52,535 nt of DNA, from the NCBI GenBank assembly GCA_025144025.1, contig JALXWS010000018.1, forward strand, positions 1 through 52,535. The letters are read 5' to 3'. The notes below the pieces were generated by a model that saw nothing but the letters and a program-made list of their open reading frames with translations, was not told where the DNA came from and ran no database searches. Both the position numbers and the translations under genes were made by a program. Origin of the DNA: Corynebacterium sp. p3-SID1241. Lineage in GTDB: Bacteria > Actinomycetota > Actinomycetes > Mycobacteriales > Mycobacteriaceae. Numbering within the stretch: the stretch's first letter is position 1; each line of letters begins with the position of its first letter. Below, in pieces: positions 16,186 through 25,248 of the stretch.

Positions 16186-18096
16186 GTGGCTTCCCAGCCC
16201 AAGCATCCAGTAGATACCGTCCCACCAACTCCCAAACTAGCTGCCCTAGGTTTGCAGCACGTGTTGGCGTTTTATGCCGGCGCGGTCATTGTCCCGCTAC
16301 TTATCGCCGGCTCTCTCAATCTGGATGCGGAAACCACCATCCACCTCATCAATGCGGACCTATTGACCTGTGGCATTGCAACGATCATTCAGTCCATGGG
16401 CGTCGGCAAGCGCATTGGCGTGCGCCTGCCCATCGTGCAGGGCGTGACTACTACGGCGGTCTCCCCGATTATCGCTATTGGTCTAGGGGCGACCGACGGT
16501 GAGGGCGGGGTGGACTCGCTGCCGACCATTTACGGCGCCATTATCGTCGCCGGCATTTTTACCTTCTTTGCCGCGCCAGTCTTTGGCAAGGTGCTGCGCT
16601 TCTTCCCACCGGTGGTTACTGGCTCGGTCCTGCTGGTCATGGGCACGTCGTTGCTGGCAGTATCGGCCAATGATTTTGTCAATTACGCCGAGGGGGTACC
16701 TGCCACCCGCGACCTGCTCTATGGCTTTGGCACGCTCGCGGTCATCATTTTAGTGCAGCGCTTTTCCTCCGGCTTCCTGGGCACCCTGGCCGTGCTTATC
16801 GGCTTGGTTTTGGGCACGGGCGTGGCGCTCGTGCTTGGCGACGCCTCCTTTAGCGAAGTCTCTACCGCCCCTGCCCTTGGCATCACAACCCCGTTTTACT
16901 TCGGCATGCCAAAATTCGACTTGGTGGCTATCTTCTCGCTTATCATCGTCATGATTATCACCATGGTGGAGACCACCGGCGATGTCTTTGCCACCGGCGA
17001 GATTGTAAAAAAGCGCATCCGCCGCGATGACGTCGTACGCGCCATCCGCGCCGATGGCCTGTCCACCCTAGTGGGCGGCGTGATGAACTCCTTCCCCTAT
17101 ACCTGCTTTGCCCAAAACGTCGGCCTGGTGCGCCTGACCAGCGTGAAGTCGCGCTGGGTGGCCGTTGCCGCCGCCGGGTTCATGATCGTACTGGGCATTT
17201 TGCCCAAGGCCGGCGCGGTCGTGGCCTCCATCCCCTCCCCGGTTCTCGGCGGCGCGTCCTTGGCGCTTTTTGCCAACGTGGCGTGGGTGGGTCTGCAGAC
17301 TATCGCCAAGGCCGATCTTTCCGATGGCCGCAACTCCGTTATCGTCACCTCCGCGCTGGGGCTTGCCATGCTTGTGACCTTCAAGCCGGATATCGCCACC
17401 GCCTTTCCAGAGTGGGCGCAAACCTTCGTCTCTTCTGGCATGTCCATTGGCGCGATTACCGCCATCGTGCTCAACCTGTTGTTCTTCCACACAGGGGGAA
17501 AGCAGGGAACGCAGGTGTCTAGGGCCGTCGGCAAGAGCGTGAGCTTGCAGCAGCTCAACGGCGCCTCCCGCGAAGAGTTTGTCTCGGCGCTGCGCCCGCT
17601 GTTTAATAACGAGACTTGGCCGCTGGAGCTGGCGTGGGAGTCGCGGCCGTTCGGCGATGTTAATGAGCTGCGCGCCGCCATTCAGGTGGCCGTGCTGACC
17701 GCGGATGATTCCCGCCGCGCCGCGCTCATCCACGACTACCCGGCCATGGATAAGCTGCTGCTTGCCGACGCCGACGAGGCCGCCACCATCTCCGCCGACC
17801 GCGGCTCCCTGGGGCTGACCGACTTGGATGATGTGCAAACCGAGCGAATCACCGAGCTTTCTGCCGCCTACCGCGAGCGCTTTGATATGCCGTTTGTGGC
17901 TTATTTGGATACCAATGACACCGTCGACCGCGTCATTGATGCCGGTGTGCGCCGCCTGGCCAACTCCCCGGAACAGGAATACCGCACCGCGCTGGGCGAA
18001 ATCGTAGAAATTGCCAACGACCGCTTCGATATTCTGCTGGCAGATGCCAATCCGGTCCGCTCATCGTGGGACCGCAAGTTCACCGAGGTGGACTAG
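16186..18096 (+). CDS. NCS2 purine (urate/xanthine) permease fused to an OHCU-decarboxylase-like domain
   Basis: 636 aa. Residues ~15-440 are a nucleobase permease of the NCS2 family (VETTGDVFATGE and NSFPYTCFAQNVGLVRLT signatures, 12-14 hydrophobic segments), closest in style to urate/xanthine carriers. Residues ~450-636 resemble 2-oxo-4-hydroxy-4-carboxy-5-ureidoimidazoline decarboxylase, the last enzyme of urate-to-allantoin conversion (LNGASREEFVSALRPLFNN, ELSAAYRERFDMPFV, EYRTALGEIVEIANDRF). The usual HPDL motif reads YPAM (Tyr518) and the S-x-E-Q motif reads SADR, so catalysis is doubtful. GTG 16186 has AAAGGAGG. No uricase gene is in the window. Confidence 0.87.
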   Translation: MASQPKHPVDTVPPTPKLAALGLQHVLAFYAGAVIVPLLIAGSLNLDAETTIHLINADLLTCGIATIIQSMGVGKRIGVRLPIVQGVTTTAVSPIIAIGLGATDGEGGVDSLPTIYGAIIVAGIFTFFAAPVFGKVLRFFPPVVTGSVLLVMGTSLLAVSANDFVNYAEGVPATRDLLYGFGTLAVIILVQRFSSGFLGTLAVLIGLVLGTGVALVLGDASFSEVSTAPALGITTPFYFGMPKFDLVAIFSLIIVMIITMVETTGDVFATGEIVKKRIRRDDVVRAIRADGLSTLVGGVMNSFPYTCFAQNVGLVRLTSVKSRWVAVAAAGFMIVLGILPKAGAVVASIPSPVLGGASLALFANVAWVGLQTIAKADLSDGRNSVIVTSALGLAMLVTFKPDIATAFPEWAQTFVSSGMSIGAITAIVLNLLFFHTGGKQGTQVSRAVGKSVSLQQLNGASREEFVSALRPLFNNETWPLELAWESRPFGDVNELRAAIQVAVLTADDSRRAALIHDYPAMDKLLLADADEAATISADRGSLGLTDLDDVQTERITELSAAYRERFDMPFVAYLDTNDTVDRVIDAGVRRLANSPEQEYRTALGEIVEIANDRFDILLADANPVRSSWDRKFTEVD

Positions 18097-18699
18097 CTAG
18101 CGAAAGGAAAAATCCACCTCGGCCTCTGGGTCCACGCCGGAGATAATTCCGGTGTAGAACTGCTTGGCTTGGGATTGGAGGACATCGCGATTATCCGCGA
18201 TGTCCTCTTTCTTTTTATCCTCATTGAGGATCTTGGTGATGGTTTCCGCCTTATCGATATCCGGGGTAATCCAGCTCAGCGCACCGTTATCTTCCACTGC
18301 GGTTTCGAAGTTCTCATCCGAATGTCCGATGAAAATAAATTCCGGGATCTGCACGCGGAAGTGGTGCGGGGATTCTTCTTCCACCTGGACCTGCGATCCC
18401 TCGATGCCCAGCTTCGCGCGGTAGGAATACTTGATGTACTGGGTGCGCTCGCTGCCTGGTACCTGCCAATTCCACAGCTTGCTAGTAGCGGATTCCTCCG
18501 AAAGGCCCTCCATCCCCAGCGAGACGAGCACCACCTGCTCTTCCCGTTCTACGGCCTTGATGACCTTGGTATTGCTCGATTCCGTCTCCACGTCCACTGG
18601 ATCTTTTACCTGCCAGACCACCACCGCAGTAGCAGCCACGGCGGCGATTAGGATGACGGCGATAAGGGTGGAAAGCAGCTTTTTCATGATGATCATCAT
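18097..18699 (-). CDS. membrane-anchored DUF4230-like protein
   Basis: 200 aa with one N-terminal membrane helix (residues ~5-27, KKLLSTLIAVILIAAVAATA) and an extracytoplasmic domain (KVIKAVEREEQVVLVSLGM, YSYRAKLGIEG, VQIPEFIFIG) that resembles the DUF4230 family. The function is unknown. The open frame extends upstream through the tRNA-Leu gene, so the start is set at the ATG cluster 18687-18699; the exact start is uncertain because no Shine-Dalgarno is evident. It lies just downstream of the tRNA and converges with the purine permease gene. Confidence 0.7.
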   Translation of the reverse strand: MMIIMKKLLSTLIAVILIAAVAATAVVVWQVKDPVDVETESSNTKVIKAVEREEQVVLVSLGMEGLSEESATSKLWNWQVPGSERTQYIKYSYRAKLGIEGSQVQVEEESPHHFRVQIPEFIFIGHSDENFETAVEDNGALSWITPDIDKAETITKILNEDKKKEDIADNRDVLQSQAKQFYTGIISGVDPEAEVDFSFR

Positions 18700-18729
18700 A
18701 GGGCGGATATGAAGTGGAGGTACGCGAAA

Positions 18730-18760
18730 GCGCCGCCGACCATGAGGGCCGACGGCGCCG
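18730..18760 (-). terminator. terminator after tRNA-Leu
   Basis: On the minus strand GCGCCGTCGGCC pairs with GGTCGGCGGCGC (with two G·U pairs) around a 5-base loop, followed by TTTC. It lies 5 bases past the tRNA 3' end and upstream of the DUF4230-like gene. Confidence 0.6.
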
Positions 18761-18764
18761 ATTG

Positions 18765-18846
18765 TGCGCCCGGTGAGACTTGAACTCACACGTCCTAAGA
18801 CACTAGAACCTAAATCTAGCGCGTCTGCCAATTCCGCCACGGGCGC
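18765..18846 (-). tRNA. tRNA-Leu (anticodon UAG)
   Basis: 82 nt. Acceptor arms GCGCCCG (18840-18846) and CGGGCGC (18766-18772) pair, with discriminator A. The anticodon stem TCTAGA-type flanks a TTTAGGT loop giving UAG, and the T arm GTGAGTTCAAGTCTCAC is complete. A long variable arm region typical of leucine tRNAs is present. The CCA end is not encoded. Confidence 0.96.
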
Positions 18847-18937
18847 GGGGGACTTGCCATAGTGTACACGGCGCACGAATAAACAAGAAACCAGGGGGTG
18901 TTCTGTTTTTCGGTGCCGGGTGGGTAGGGTGGAACTC

Positions 18938-19360
18938 GTGAGCACTCATGAGGAACAGAAGAACAGGCGCGTACAGGTGCGATGGTGGCACATCCTCCTG
19001 ATCGTGTTTTTCGTCGTGCTCTTCCTATTCCTGGCCTACTGGCAGTGGACGCGCTTCCGCTCCGGCTCGGGCACCTTCCAGAACTTGGGCTATGCCTTCC
19101 AGTGGCCGCTGTTTGCCGTGTTCGTGGTCTATGCCTATCGCACCACGCTGCGCTATGAAAACGAGCGCCTCGCGGCCGAGGAAGAAGCCCGCGACATGGA
19201 TGACAAGGACACGAATGCCCCGTCCGAAGCTCCCGCGCCGTCGCAGGAGGAGACCAAGATAGATGAGGACTTCCTGCCGCAGCGGCCGCAGATAGACGTG
19301 GAGACGTTCAACGCCATGAATACCCCGCGCCGCCGGCGCGGCGAGAATGAAGAAAGCTGA
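18938..19360 (+). CDS. LprD-like two-helix membrane protein
   Basis: 140 aa: a short basic N-terminus, two membrane helices (about residues 18-38, WWHILLIVFFVVLFLFLAYW, and 50-70), then an acidic, proline-rich cytoplasmic-type tail. By position next to the DUF3817 gene it corresponds to mycobacterial lprD (Rv1343c), though no lipobox Cys is visible here. The GTG start is preceded by TAGGGT (18925-18930) plus 7 bases, which suggests a leaderless message. The next gene starts 2 bases after its stop. Function unknown. Confidence 0.72.
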   Translation: MSTHEEQKNRRVQVRWWHILLIVFFVVLFLFLAYWQWTRFRSGSGTFQNLGYAFQWPLFAVFVVYAYRTTLRYENERLAAEEEARDMDDKDTNAPSEAPAPSQEETKIDEDFLPQRPQIDVETFNAMNTPRRRRGENEES

Positions 19361-19362
19361 TT

Positions 19363-19707
19363 ATGACCAATAAAGTTCACCCCGCCCGCCAGGCCCGCAT
19401 CCGCGGACCCTTGAAGTTTTTCTCCATTGCGGCCACCGTCACCGGTATCTTCCTGATCATTCTGGTCATCCGCATGGTGTGCCAATACATCATTGACATG
19501 GATATCCCCGAGTGGGCCACCTATATCGCGATTGTCCACGGCATCGCGTACATGACCTACCTGCTGTCCATCCTCATCCTCGGCCCACGCGCGCTGTGGC
19601 CGGTGGGCAAGCTCTTTACCACCGCCCTCGCCGGCGTGGTGCCCTTCTTGTCCTTCTGGATGGAGCACAAGCGCCGCAAGGAAATCGAGGAAGAGTTCCA
19701 GCTTTAG
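19363..19707 (+). CDS. DUF3817 integral membrane protein
   Basis: 114 aa with about three membrane helices and the family pattern IVHGIAYMTYLLS, WPVGKLFTTALAGVVPFLSF. It corresponds to mycobacterial Rv1342c. Function unknown. It is translationally coupled to the preceding gene (2-base gap) and its TAG overlaps the rdgB stop codon by two bases on the other strand. Confidence 0.88.
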   Translation: MTNKVHPARQARIRGPLKFFSIAATVTGIFLIILVIRMVCQYIIDMDIPEWATYIAIVHGIAYMTYLLSILILGPRALWPVGKLFTTALAGVVPFLSFWMEHKRRKEIEEEFQL

Positions 19708-20312
19708 GAACTACGAACCAGCTCCGCGATGGCGGGGACAAGTTGAGTAAGAGCGCGGCCGCGATGCGAGACCGCGTTCTTTTCTTCTGGCAACATTTCG
19801 GCTGCGGAGCGGGACTCGCCTTCTGGCTGGAAGAGCGGGTCATAGCCAAAGCCGTTTTCCCCGCGTGGCTCGCGCAGGAAGTGGCCTTCCCAGCGTCCTT
19901 CGGTCACATGCTCGGTGCCGTCTGGGGTAACGAGCGCGCAGACGGAAACGAAGGCTGCAGCGCGGCGTTCATCGGGAACATCGGCCATCTGCGCCAAGAC
20001 TAGGTCATTATTGGCCTGGTCGTTGCCGTGCTGGCCGGACCAGCGGGCGGAAAGCACACCGGGCATGCCGTTGAGCTCCTCGATTGCCAGGCCAGAGTCA
20101 TCCGCGACAGTGGCAAAGCCGGTAGCGGCTACGCCGGCGTGGGCCTTAATGAGCGCGTTATCGGCAAAGGTGCGGCCATCTTCCACCGGCTCTGGGTAAG
20201 ACTCCACGGCGGAAAGCGGGCGCAGCTCGACGCCTTCGATACCGGCATCAGACAGGATACGCTCCAGCTCCGCGAGCTTTTTCGGATTATTGGACGCGAC
20301 GAGAATTACCAC
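19704..20312 (-). CDS. rdgB: XTP/dITP diphosphatase (RdgB/HAM1)
   Basis: 202 aa nucleotide-pool sanitising enzyme that hydrolyses dITP, XTP and related non-canonical purine triphosphates. The start motif [15 protein letters not shown], the [29 protein letters not shown] region and [11 protein letters not shown] are hallmarks. The GTG start lies inside the 3' end of rph (7-base overlap). It is the last gene of the murI–MBL–rph–rdgB run. Confidence 0.95.
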   Translation of the reverse strand: MVILVASNNPKKLAELERILSDAGIEGVELRPLSAVESYPEPVEDGRTFADNALIKAHAGVAATGFATVADDSGLAIEELNGMPGVLSARWSGQHGNDQANNDLVLAQMADVPDERRAAAFVSVCALVTPDGTEHVTEGRWEGHFLREPRGENGFGYDPLFQPEGESRSAAEMLPEEKNAVSHRGRALTQLVPAIAELVRSS

Positions 20313-21034
20313 CCCAGCGCCGCCTTTTGTGCGGCGATCAGCTCGCTGCAGCCCTTCTGGGCTACGTCCAGCATCTCGTTGAGATCCTCGCGGCCAAAGA
20401 GGCCGTGCTCGCCGGTGCCCTGGATTTCCACGAAATCGCCGGATTCCTGCATCACTACGTTGAGGTCGACCTCGGCGCGGGAGTCTTCCTCATAGGGCAA
20501 GTCGAGGCAGATTTCGCCATCAATAATTCCTACCGAGACCGCAGCGATGGGATCGAGCAGCGGTTCGCCGGGGACTACGCCCTCGGCCTTGAGGTGTGCG
20601 ATGGCGTCGGCAAGCGCAACATAGGCGCCGGTGATAGAGGCAGTGCGGGTGCCGCCATCGGCTTGGAGGACGTCGCAGTCGAGCTGGATGGTATTCTCCC
20701 CCAACTCCTCCAGGTCCACAGCGGCGCGCAGGGAGCGGCCGACGAGGCGGGAAATCTCATGAGTACGCCCCTTGACCTTGCCTTTCATGGATTCGCGCGG
20801 CATGCGATCGTGGGTGGCAGAAGGCAACATGGCGTACTCGGCGGTAAGCCAGCCTTCGCCCGAATCGCGCTTAAAACGCGGCACGCCATATTCCACCGAT
20901 GCGGTGCACATGACGCGGGTATTGCCAAACTCCACCAGCACCGAGCCAGCCGGGTTGGTGGTGAAATTGCGGGTAATGCGAACGCTGCGCATCTGATCGA
21001 GCGCGCGCCCATCGGCACGAGTAAATTCAGTCAT
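20306..21034 (-). CDS. rph: ribonuclease PH
   Basis: 242 aa phosphorolytic 3'-5' exoribonuclease that trims tRNA 3' ends. Typical segments are [21 protein letters not shown]-like, [13 protein letters not shown] and the C-terminal [12 protein letters not shown]. The ATG is preceded by TACGCT (21042-21047) with a 7-base spacer and no ribosome-binding site, so it may have a promoter of its own and be leaderless, although it also follows the MBL-fold gene by only 15 bases. Confidence 0.95.
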   Translation of the reverse strand: MTEFTRADGRALDQMRSVRITRNFTTNPAGSVLVEFGNTRVMCTASVEYGVPRFKRDSGEGWLTAEYAMLPSATHDRMPRESMKGKVKGRTHEISRLVGRSLRAAVDLEELGENTIQLDCDVLQADGGTRTASITGAYVALADAIAHLKAEGVVPGEPLLDPIAAVSVGIIDGEICLDLPYEEDSRAEVDLNVVMQESGDFVEIQGTGEHGLFGREDLNEMLDVAQKGCSELIAAQKAALGW

Positions 21035-21049
21035 GCCGTCCAGCGTATC

Positions 21050-21811
21050 TTAGAACTCCATCCCCGCGGCGCCGAGGACAATCTCGCCATCAAATTCGGA
21101 GCGGGCGGCCTCTAAGGTGGCTTGGGCATCGCCCCAAGGCTGGATGTGGATGAGCACAAGCTTGCCTACACCTGCCTCGCGCGCCACCCTGCCGGCTTCC
21201 GCGCCCGACATGTGCATATCCGGGGCCTTATCCTCCGAGGTCTCGCCCCACGCGGCCTCGCAGAGGAAGATATCGGCGCCCCGTGCGGCGTCGACAAGCG
21301 TGGGCGTATAAGAAGAATCGCCGGAGTAGGTGATGGTCTGCCCAGTCTTGGTGTGCTCCACGCGCAAAGCATAGGCCTCTACCGGGTGGTTTACCGGGAA
21401 GGGAGTGATATGCACATCGTCTACCAGCTGACGCTCGCCCGGCTGCCATGGGCTAAAGGCAAAAGTATCGGACATGTCATCGATGCCATCGACCTCATCG
21501 GAAGACAGGCGCCCCAGGTGTGTGGGCGTAGCCTTCGGCCCAAAGCACATATTGCGCGAGGCCGCAGGCGCTGTGGGGTGAAAGCGACGCCACACCATCA
21601 AGGAAGGAAAATCCAGGCAGTGATCGGCATGCAAGTGGCTAAAGGCCACGTGCGCATCGCAGGGATCCTGCTGCTGTTCCAGCTGCGCTAGGGTGCCAGG
21701 CCCCATATCGAGCACGATAGACGGCGCATTATCAAAGGACAGCAAGTAACCGGAGGCGGGATTCTGGGCGGTGGGGACGCTACCGGAGCAGCCTAGGATG
21801 GTCAGCTTCAT
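21050..21811 (-). CDS. metallo-beta-lactamase-fold hydrolase (Rv1339-like phosphodiesterase)
   Basis: 253 aa with the metal-binding H59-x-H61-x-D63-H64 motif in FSHLHADHCLDFPS and later metal ligands (YSGDSSYTP, LVLIHIQPW). It is the positional and sequence counterpart of mycobacterial Rv1339, reported as an atypical cyclic-nucleotide phosphodiesterase; the cAMP activity is inferred from that relative. It sits between murI and rph as in mycobacteria. Confidence 0.87.
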   Translation of the reverse strand: MKLTILGCSGSVPTAQNPASGYLLSFDNAPSIVLDMGPGTLAQLEQQQDPCDAHVAFSHLHADHCLDFPSLMVWRRFHPTAPAASRNMCFGPKATPTHLGRLSSDEVDGIDDMSDTFAFSPWQPGERQLVDDVHITPFPVNHPVEAYALRVEHTKTGQTITYSGDSSYTPTLVDAARGADIFLCEAAWGETSEDKAPDMHMSGAEAGRVAREAGVGKLVLIHIQPWGDAQATLEAARSEFDGEIVLGAAGMEF

Positions 21812-21883
21812 GGGCTCAATAGTTCCATGAAATCACCCCGCATGCGTACTCAACGTGCAAAACGGGGGAGAAATTATTCCTAC

Positions 21884-22663
21884 TTAAACAATCTGCGGGC
21901 CCAGAAATCGCGTGGCCAGCCGCGCAAAGACCTCCGGATCGCCCGTGGATTCAAAGGTGTGGGCGGGCTGATTATCCGCAGTCGCCAACATATCCGTCTC
22001 CGTGAGAATCCGCATAACATCCTTAGTGGTCTCTTCTGAGGAGGTCACCAGCGAAACATTTTCCCCCATTGCCAATTGGATAATGCCGGTCAAAAGCGGA
22101 TAATGCGTACAGCCCAAAACCAGCGTGTCTACCCCCTGGGCTTGCAGCGGGGCTAGGTAGCCCTCGGCCACGCCGAGAATTTGACGGCCGGCAGTAATGC
22201 CGCGCTCGACAAAGGGAACAAAATCCGGGCAGGCGGTGGCAAAGGCCTGCACCTTGGGGTTGAGCGCGAATAAGTCTTGATAGGCGCCAGACTTGATGGT
22301 GCCCTCAGTGCCGATGACGCCGATTTTTCCATTGCGCGTGGTGGACATGGCGCGGCGCACAGCGGGCCGGATGACCTCCACGATGGGGATATCGTAGCGT
22401 TCGCGTGCATCGTGCAGGAAGGCGGCGGTTGCGGTATTGCACGCAATCACCAGCATCTTGCAACCACGCTCCACGAGCTTATCGGCTACGTCCTGGGAAA
22501 AAGCGCGCACCTCGGAAATAGGCCGCGGGCCGTAGGGGCTATGGGCGGTATCGCCGGTATAGATGACGGATTCGTGCGGCAGCTGTTCCATCACCGCGCG
22601 TGCCACGGTGAGTCCACCCACGCCGGAATCAAAGATGCCGATGGGAGAGGTTGCGGTTGGCAT
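21884..22663 (-). CDS. murI: glutamate racemase
   Basis: 259 aa cofactor-independent racemase providing D-glutamate for peptidoglycan. The two catalytic cysteines are C75 (VIACNTATA) and C185 (LGCTHYPLL), and [13 protein letters not shown] marks the N-terminus. Its ATG shares one base with the rhomboid gene's TAA (TAATG), so translation is coupled. Confidence 0.96.
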   Translation of the reverse strand: MPTATSPIGIFDSGVGGLTVARAVMEQLPHESVIYTGDTAHSPYGPRPISEVRAFSQDVADKLVERGCKMLVIACNTATAAFLHDARERYDIPIVEVIRPAVRRAMSTTRNGKIGVIGTEGTIKSGAYQDLFALNPKVQAFATACPDFVPFVERGITAGRQILGVAEGYLAPLQAQGVDTLVLGCTHYPLLTGIIQLAMGENVSLVTSSEETTKDVMRILTETDMLATADNQPAHTFESTGDPEVFARLATRFLGPQIV

Positions 22664-23316
22664 TAATACTTCACTGCCTTGACCGGATCATCCGAGGTAA
22701 TGGTCATGCCCGCGAGGAAGCCGCCGATCGCGCCGAAAAGGTGTCCTTGCCAGCTCACGCCTTCATAGACCGGCAGCACGCCCCACACCAAGCCGGAGTA
22801 GGCGAAGCCGAGCACGATGCCCAAGATGGTCTGAATGAGCGAGCGGTTAAATATGCCGCGCACAATCAGATATGCCAGCCAGCCATAGACCAAGCTGGAA
22901 GCGCCGATGTGGGAGGTGCCGGGGCCACCAATGAACCAGGTTCCGAGGCCAGCCACCAGCGTGGTAATCAGCGTGACCTCCCACCAAGCCTTTCTGCCAG
23001 ACAAGCCGATAAGAAAACAGAAGATGGCGCCGGGAACCGAGTTGGATATCAAGTGCTCAAAGTTCGCGTGCAGCAGTGGAGCGGCAAAAATCCCCCAAAT
23101 GCCGTTGAAATCTAACGGGCGGATGCCGTAATTGGATAGCTGGCCGCCAAAGAGGAAGGCGTTGACAATATGGGCTGCCCACTCCACGACAAGGAAACCA
23201 AAGGCTATGGAAAAGCCGGTGGTAATGCGGCCGCTGCGGGTGTAGTTCTTGGAATCACCGCGATTGACCGGCCCCGAAGGCGCCGGCCGGTAGTTAGATA
23301 TTCCGCCTGAAGTCAT
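22663..23316 (-). CDS. rhomboid-family intramembrane serine protease
   Basis: 217 aa, about six membrane helices. The catalytic serine is S140 in GASSLVYG and the catalytic His is H192 in [12 protein letters not shown]83, H88 and N92 ([12 protein letters not shown]) form the usual HxxxHxxxN motif. The residue after the serine is Ser instead of the common Gly. It corresponds to mycobacterial Rv1337. Substrate unknown. It starts 13 bases after the P1-peptidase stop. Confidence 0.93.
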   Translation of the reverse strand: MTSGGISNYRPAPSGPVNRGDSKNYTRSGRITTGFSIAFGFLVVEWAAHIVNAFLFGGQLSNYGIRPLDFNGIWGIFAAPLLHANFEHLISNSVPGAIFCFLIGLSGRKAWWEVTLITTLVAGLGTWFIGGPGTSHIGASSLVYGWLAYLIVRGIFNRSLIQTILGIVLGFAYSGLVWGVLPVYEGVSWQGHLFGAIGGFLAGMTITSDDPVKAVKY

Positions 23317-23329
23317 AATGCGCTTTATC

Positions 23330-24256
23330 TTAGTCCAGCAGATCGCGATACGCGCTCAAGCCTAGGCCGGGATCGGCGGCGGTAACCGCGTTGGCGATAG
23401 CCTCCTCCACGGCATCGGCGGCCGCGGCGCATAGCTGGGTGATCACCTGCGTGCTGAGTTCAGCTGGGCGTTGCGCAGTGGACAAGGCAAAGATGGTATC
23501 GCCGTCTAGCGGTGAATGGGCAGGCCGCACCGCACGAGCGATGCCATCGTGGGCAGTCATTGCTAAGCGCTGGGCTTGGGCGGTGGTTACGGGGGCATCG
23601 GTAAGCACGGCGGCAATCGTGGTGTTGAGCTTTGCTTCTGCAGGGTGTGGCAAGGCGCGATAGGCGGCCGCATTGACCGGGGTGCGACCCGGCGCGCCGT
23701 ACAGACGGCCGGACTGCGGATCGATGACCTCGCCTACGGGATTGGCGACCATCGCGGCGGAGACCTCATACTCACCCACTCGGCGCGAAGCGAGGCCAAA
23801 TCCGCCGCGCAGCTTGCCAGCGGTAGCCCCCACGCCGGCTCCCACCGAACCCATGGATTCATCGTTGCCCGCAAGGGCAGATCGCAACGCGGCCGCCCCT
23901 TCTTCCGGCCCGGGGCGGGAAGGCCCGACCAAGAGGTCAAAAATGACGGCTCCGGGGACAATGGGCACGCATGGTCCGGGCTGATCCTCGCCAAAGACAG
24001 GGAAGCCAATACCCTGCTGAGACAGCTCATTCATCACGCCGTCGGCAGCCGCCAAGCCAAAGGCGGAGCCGCCCGCCAACACCACGGCGTGGACACGTTC
24101 GACCGTATTATGCGGCTGCAAAAGGTCTGTTTCGCGGGTGCCAGGGCCGCCGCCGCGCACGTCGACGCTGCCGAGCGCGCCGCCCGGCCCGCAGTAGAGC
24201 ACCGTGACTCCAGTATCGGCACCGCTATAGTGCCCGATGCTAATGCCGTCTAGCAT
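23330..24256 (-). CDS. P1-family peptidase (DmpA/L-aminopeptidase type)
   Basis: 308 aa self-processing N-terminal-nucleophile hydrolase of the DmpA family, like mycobacterial Rv1333. Characteristic stretches are ISIGHYSGADTGVTVLYC, VVLAGGSAFGLAAADGVM, VGAGVGATAGK and SPLDGDTIFALST near the processing site. The start at ATG 24256 is chosen over a longer frame because it forms a TAATG junction with the DUF2017 gene. Substrate unknown. Confidence 0.9.
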   Translation of the reverse strand: MLDGISIGHYSGADTGVTVLYCGPGGALGSVDVRGGGPGTRETDLLQPHNTVERVHAVVLAGGSAFGLAAADGVMNELSQQGIGFPVFGEDQPGPCVPIVPGAVIFDLLVGPSRPGPEEGAAALRSALAGNDESMGSVGAGVGATAGKLRGGFGLASRRVGEYEVSAAMVANPVGEVIDPQSGRLYGAPGRTPVNAAAYRALPHPAEAKLNTTIAAVLTDAPVTTAQAQRLAMTAHDGIARAVRPAHSPLDGDTIFALSTAQRPAELSTQVITQLCAAAADAVEEAIANAVTAADPGLGLSAYRDLLD

Positions 24257-24792
24257 TAGTCCATCAGCACCTGCAGCAGCGAATCTTGGCAGAAGGCCAA
24301 CCATTCCACGAGGCTGTCGCGGTCCAACATCAGGTTTTCATCGGAAACATCGCCTGCCGCAACATAGAGGCGCAAATCATTAAGGCCGGCAACAAAGGCT
24401 TGGGCCTCCTGCTCACTAATGGTGACCTCTACCCCGCCGGTGGGGCCAACGGCCGAACCGATGACCTGAAGGTTTTCTATCTTGGCGCGCGCAATGTCAT
24501 TCTCGTGCAGCGAGCGCAGCAAAGAAGCATCGCCTTCGTATTCCTCATCGCCGGGCATTTCAAAGTCTGGAAAGAGGCGGGCCAGTGAAGGATCTTCTGG
24601 GGCTTCCGTATGCCCAGTAGGCATGTCCAGCATCTCTGCTAGCTCATCCTTAGGTGCGGACTGCGCGCGCCCGATGATCGCCTCGGAGACGGTAGCGGTG
24701 AGATCACCTAATACCTCGCGCTCCATTGGCTCAAAAACGGCCGTTATCTTCGGCCCGCGCATGAGAGACTTCTTTTTCTTCCACGGTTGCAT
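24256..24792 (-). CDS. DUF2017 protein
   Basis: 178 aa acidic, mostly helical protein of the actinobacterial DUF2017 family (Rv1332-like; sometimes listed as a putative regulator but without a DNA-binding motif I can see). The N-terminus is strongly basic (QPWKKKKSLMRG). It lies 4 bases after clpS and is coupled to the P1 peptidase, so it belongs to the same operon. Function unknown. Confidence 0.85.
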   Translation of the reverse strand: MQPWKKKKSLMRGPKITAVFEPMEREVLGDLTATVSEAIIGRAQSAPKDELAEMLDMPTGHTEAPEDPSLARLFPDFEMPGDEEYEGDASLLRSLHENDIARAKIENLQVIGSAVGPTGGVEVTISEQEAQAFVAGLNDLRLYVAAGDVSDENLMLDRDSLVEWLAFCQDSLLQVLMD

Positions 24793-24796
24793 ATAT

Positions 24797-25123
24797 CTAA
24801 CCTGCCTGCTGCATCGTTGCCCACAGACCCGCGATCTGGAGCTTTTTCACGTCTGCCTCAATTTTGTCGCGCTCACCGCTGGAGACGGCGGCCTTGCCCT
24901 CAGTATGGACCTGCATCATGAGTTCGTTGGCTCGCTTCTTGTCATATCCCAAAACGGTTTGGAATACGTAGGACACGTAGCTCATTAGGTTGACTGGGTC
25001 ATCCCACACGATGCACATCCACGGGAGGTTCTCACTCGTGGCCACATCTACGTCGAGTTCTTCATCCAATTCGGGCGTAGCCATAGGAGAGCTCATGCGG
25101 ACTACGGGAAATTGCGCCTTCAT
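24797..25123 (-). CDS. clpS: ATP-dependent Clp protease adaptor ClpS
   Basis: 108 aa N-degron adaptor that delivers N-end-rule substrates to ClpC/ClpA-ClpP. The core [18 protein letters not shown] holds the substrate pocket, followed by [18 protein letters not shown]. The start is set at ATG 25123 because TAGGCT (25131-25136) lies 7 bases before it, as in a leaderless promoter; ATG 25096 would also give a complete domain. It leads the clpS–DUF2017–P1 peptidase–rhomboid–murI operon. Confidence 0.93.
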   Translation of the reverse strand: MKAQFPVVRMSSPMATPELDEELDVDVATSENLPWMCIVWDDPVNLMSYVSYVFQTVLGYDKKRANELMMQVHTEGKAAVSSGERDKIEADVKKLQIAGLWATMQQAG

Positions 25124-25209
25124 GCTTTCTAGCCTAACCACTTTTGGGGATTTATTGTGGGCCTGCCCAATCTGGCTGCGGACAATCTAGGCCTAAAGAA
25201 TCTAAACCT

Positions 25210-25248
25210 CTGAAAAACACCTAGTCAGTGGGTATTATCACTCCCGTG
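25210..25248 (+). promoter_or_regulatory. promoter of pncB, leaderless
   Basis: CTGAAA (25210-25215), 17 bases, TATTAT (25233-25238), 7 bases, then GTG 25246. Spacing fits a standard sigma-70-type promoter with transcription beginning at the start codon. Confidence 0.65.

Noticed and set aside
18700..18945. Upstream extension of the DUF4230-like open frame
   Set aside because: It reads through the complete tRNA-Leu gene and its terminator; the protein proper begins at the signal-anchor ATG cluster.
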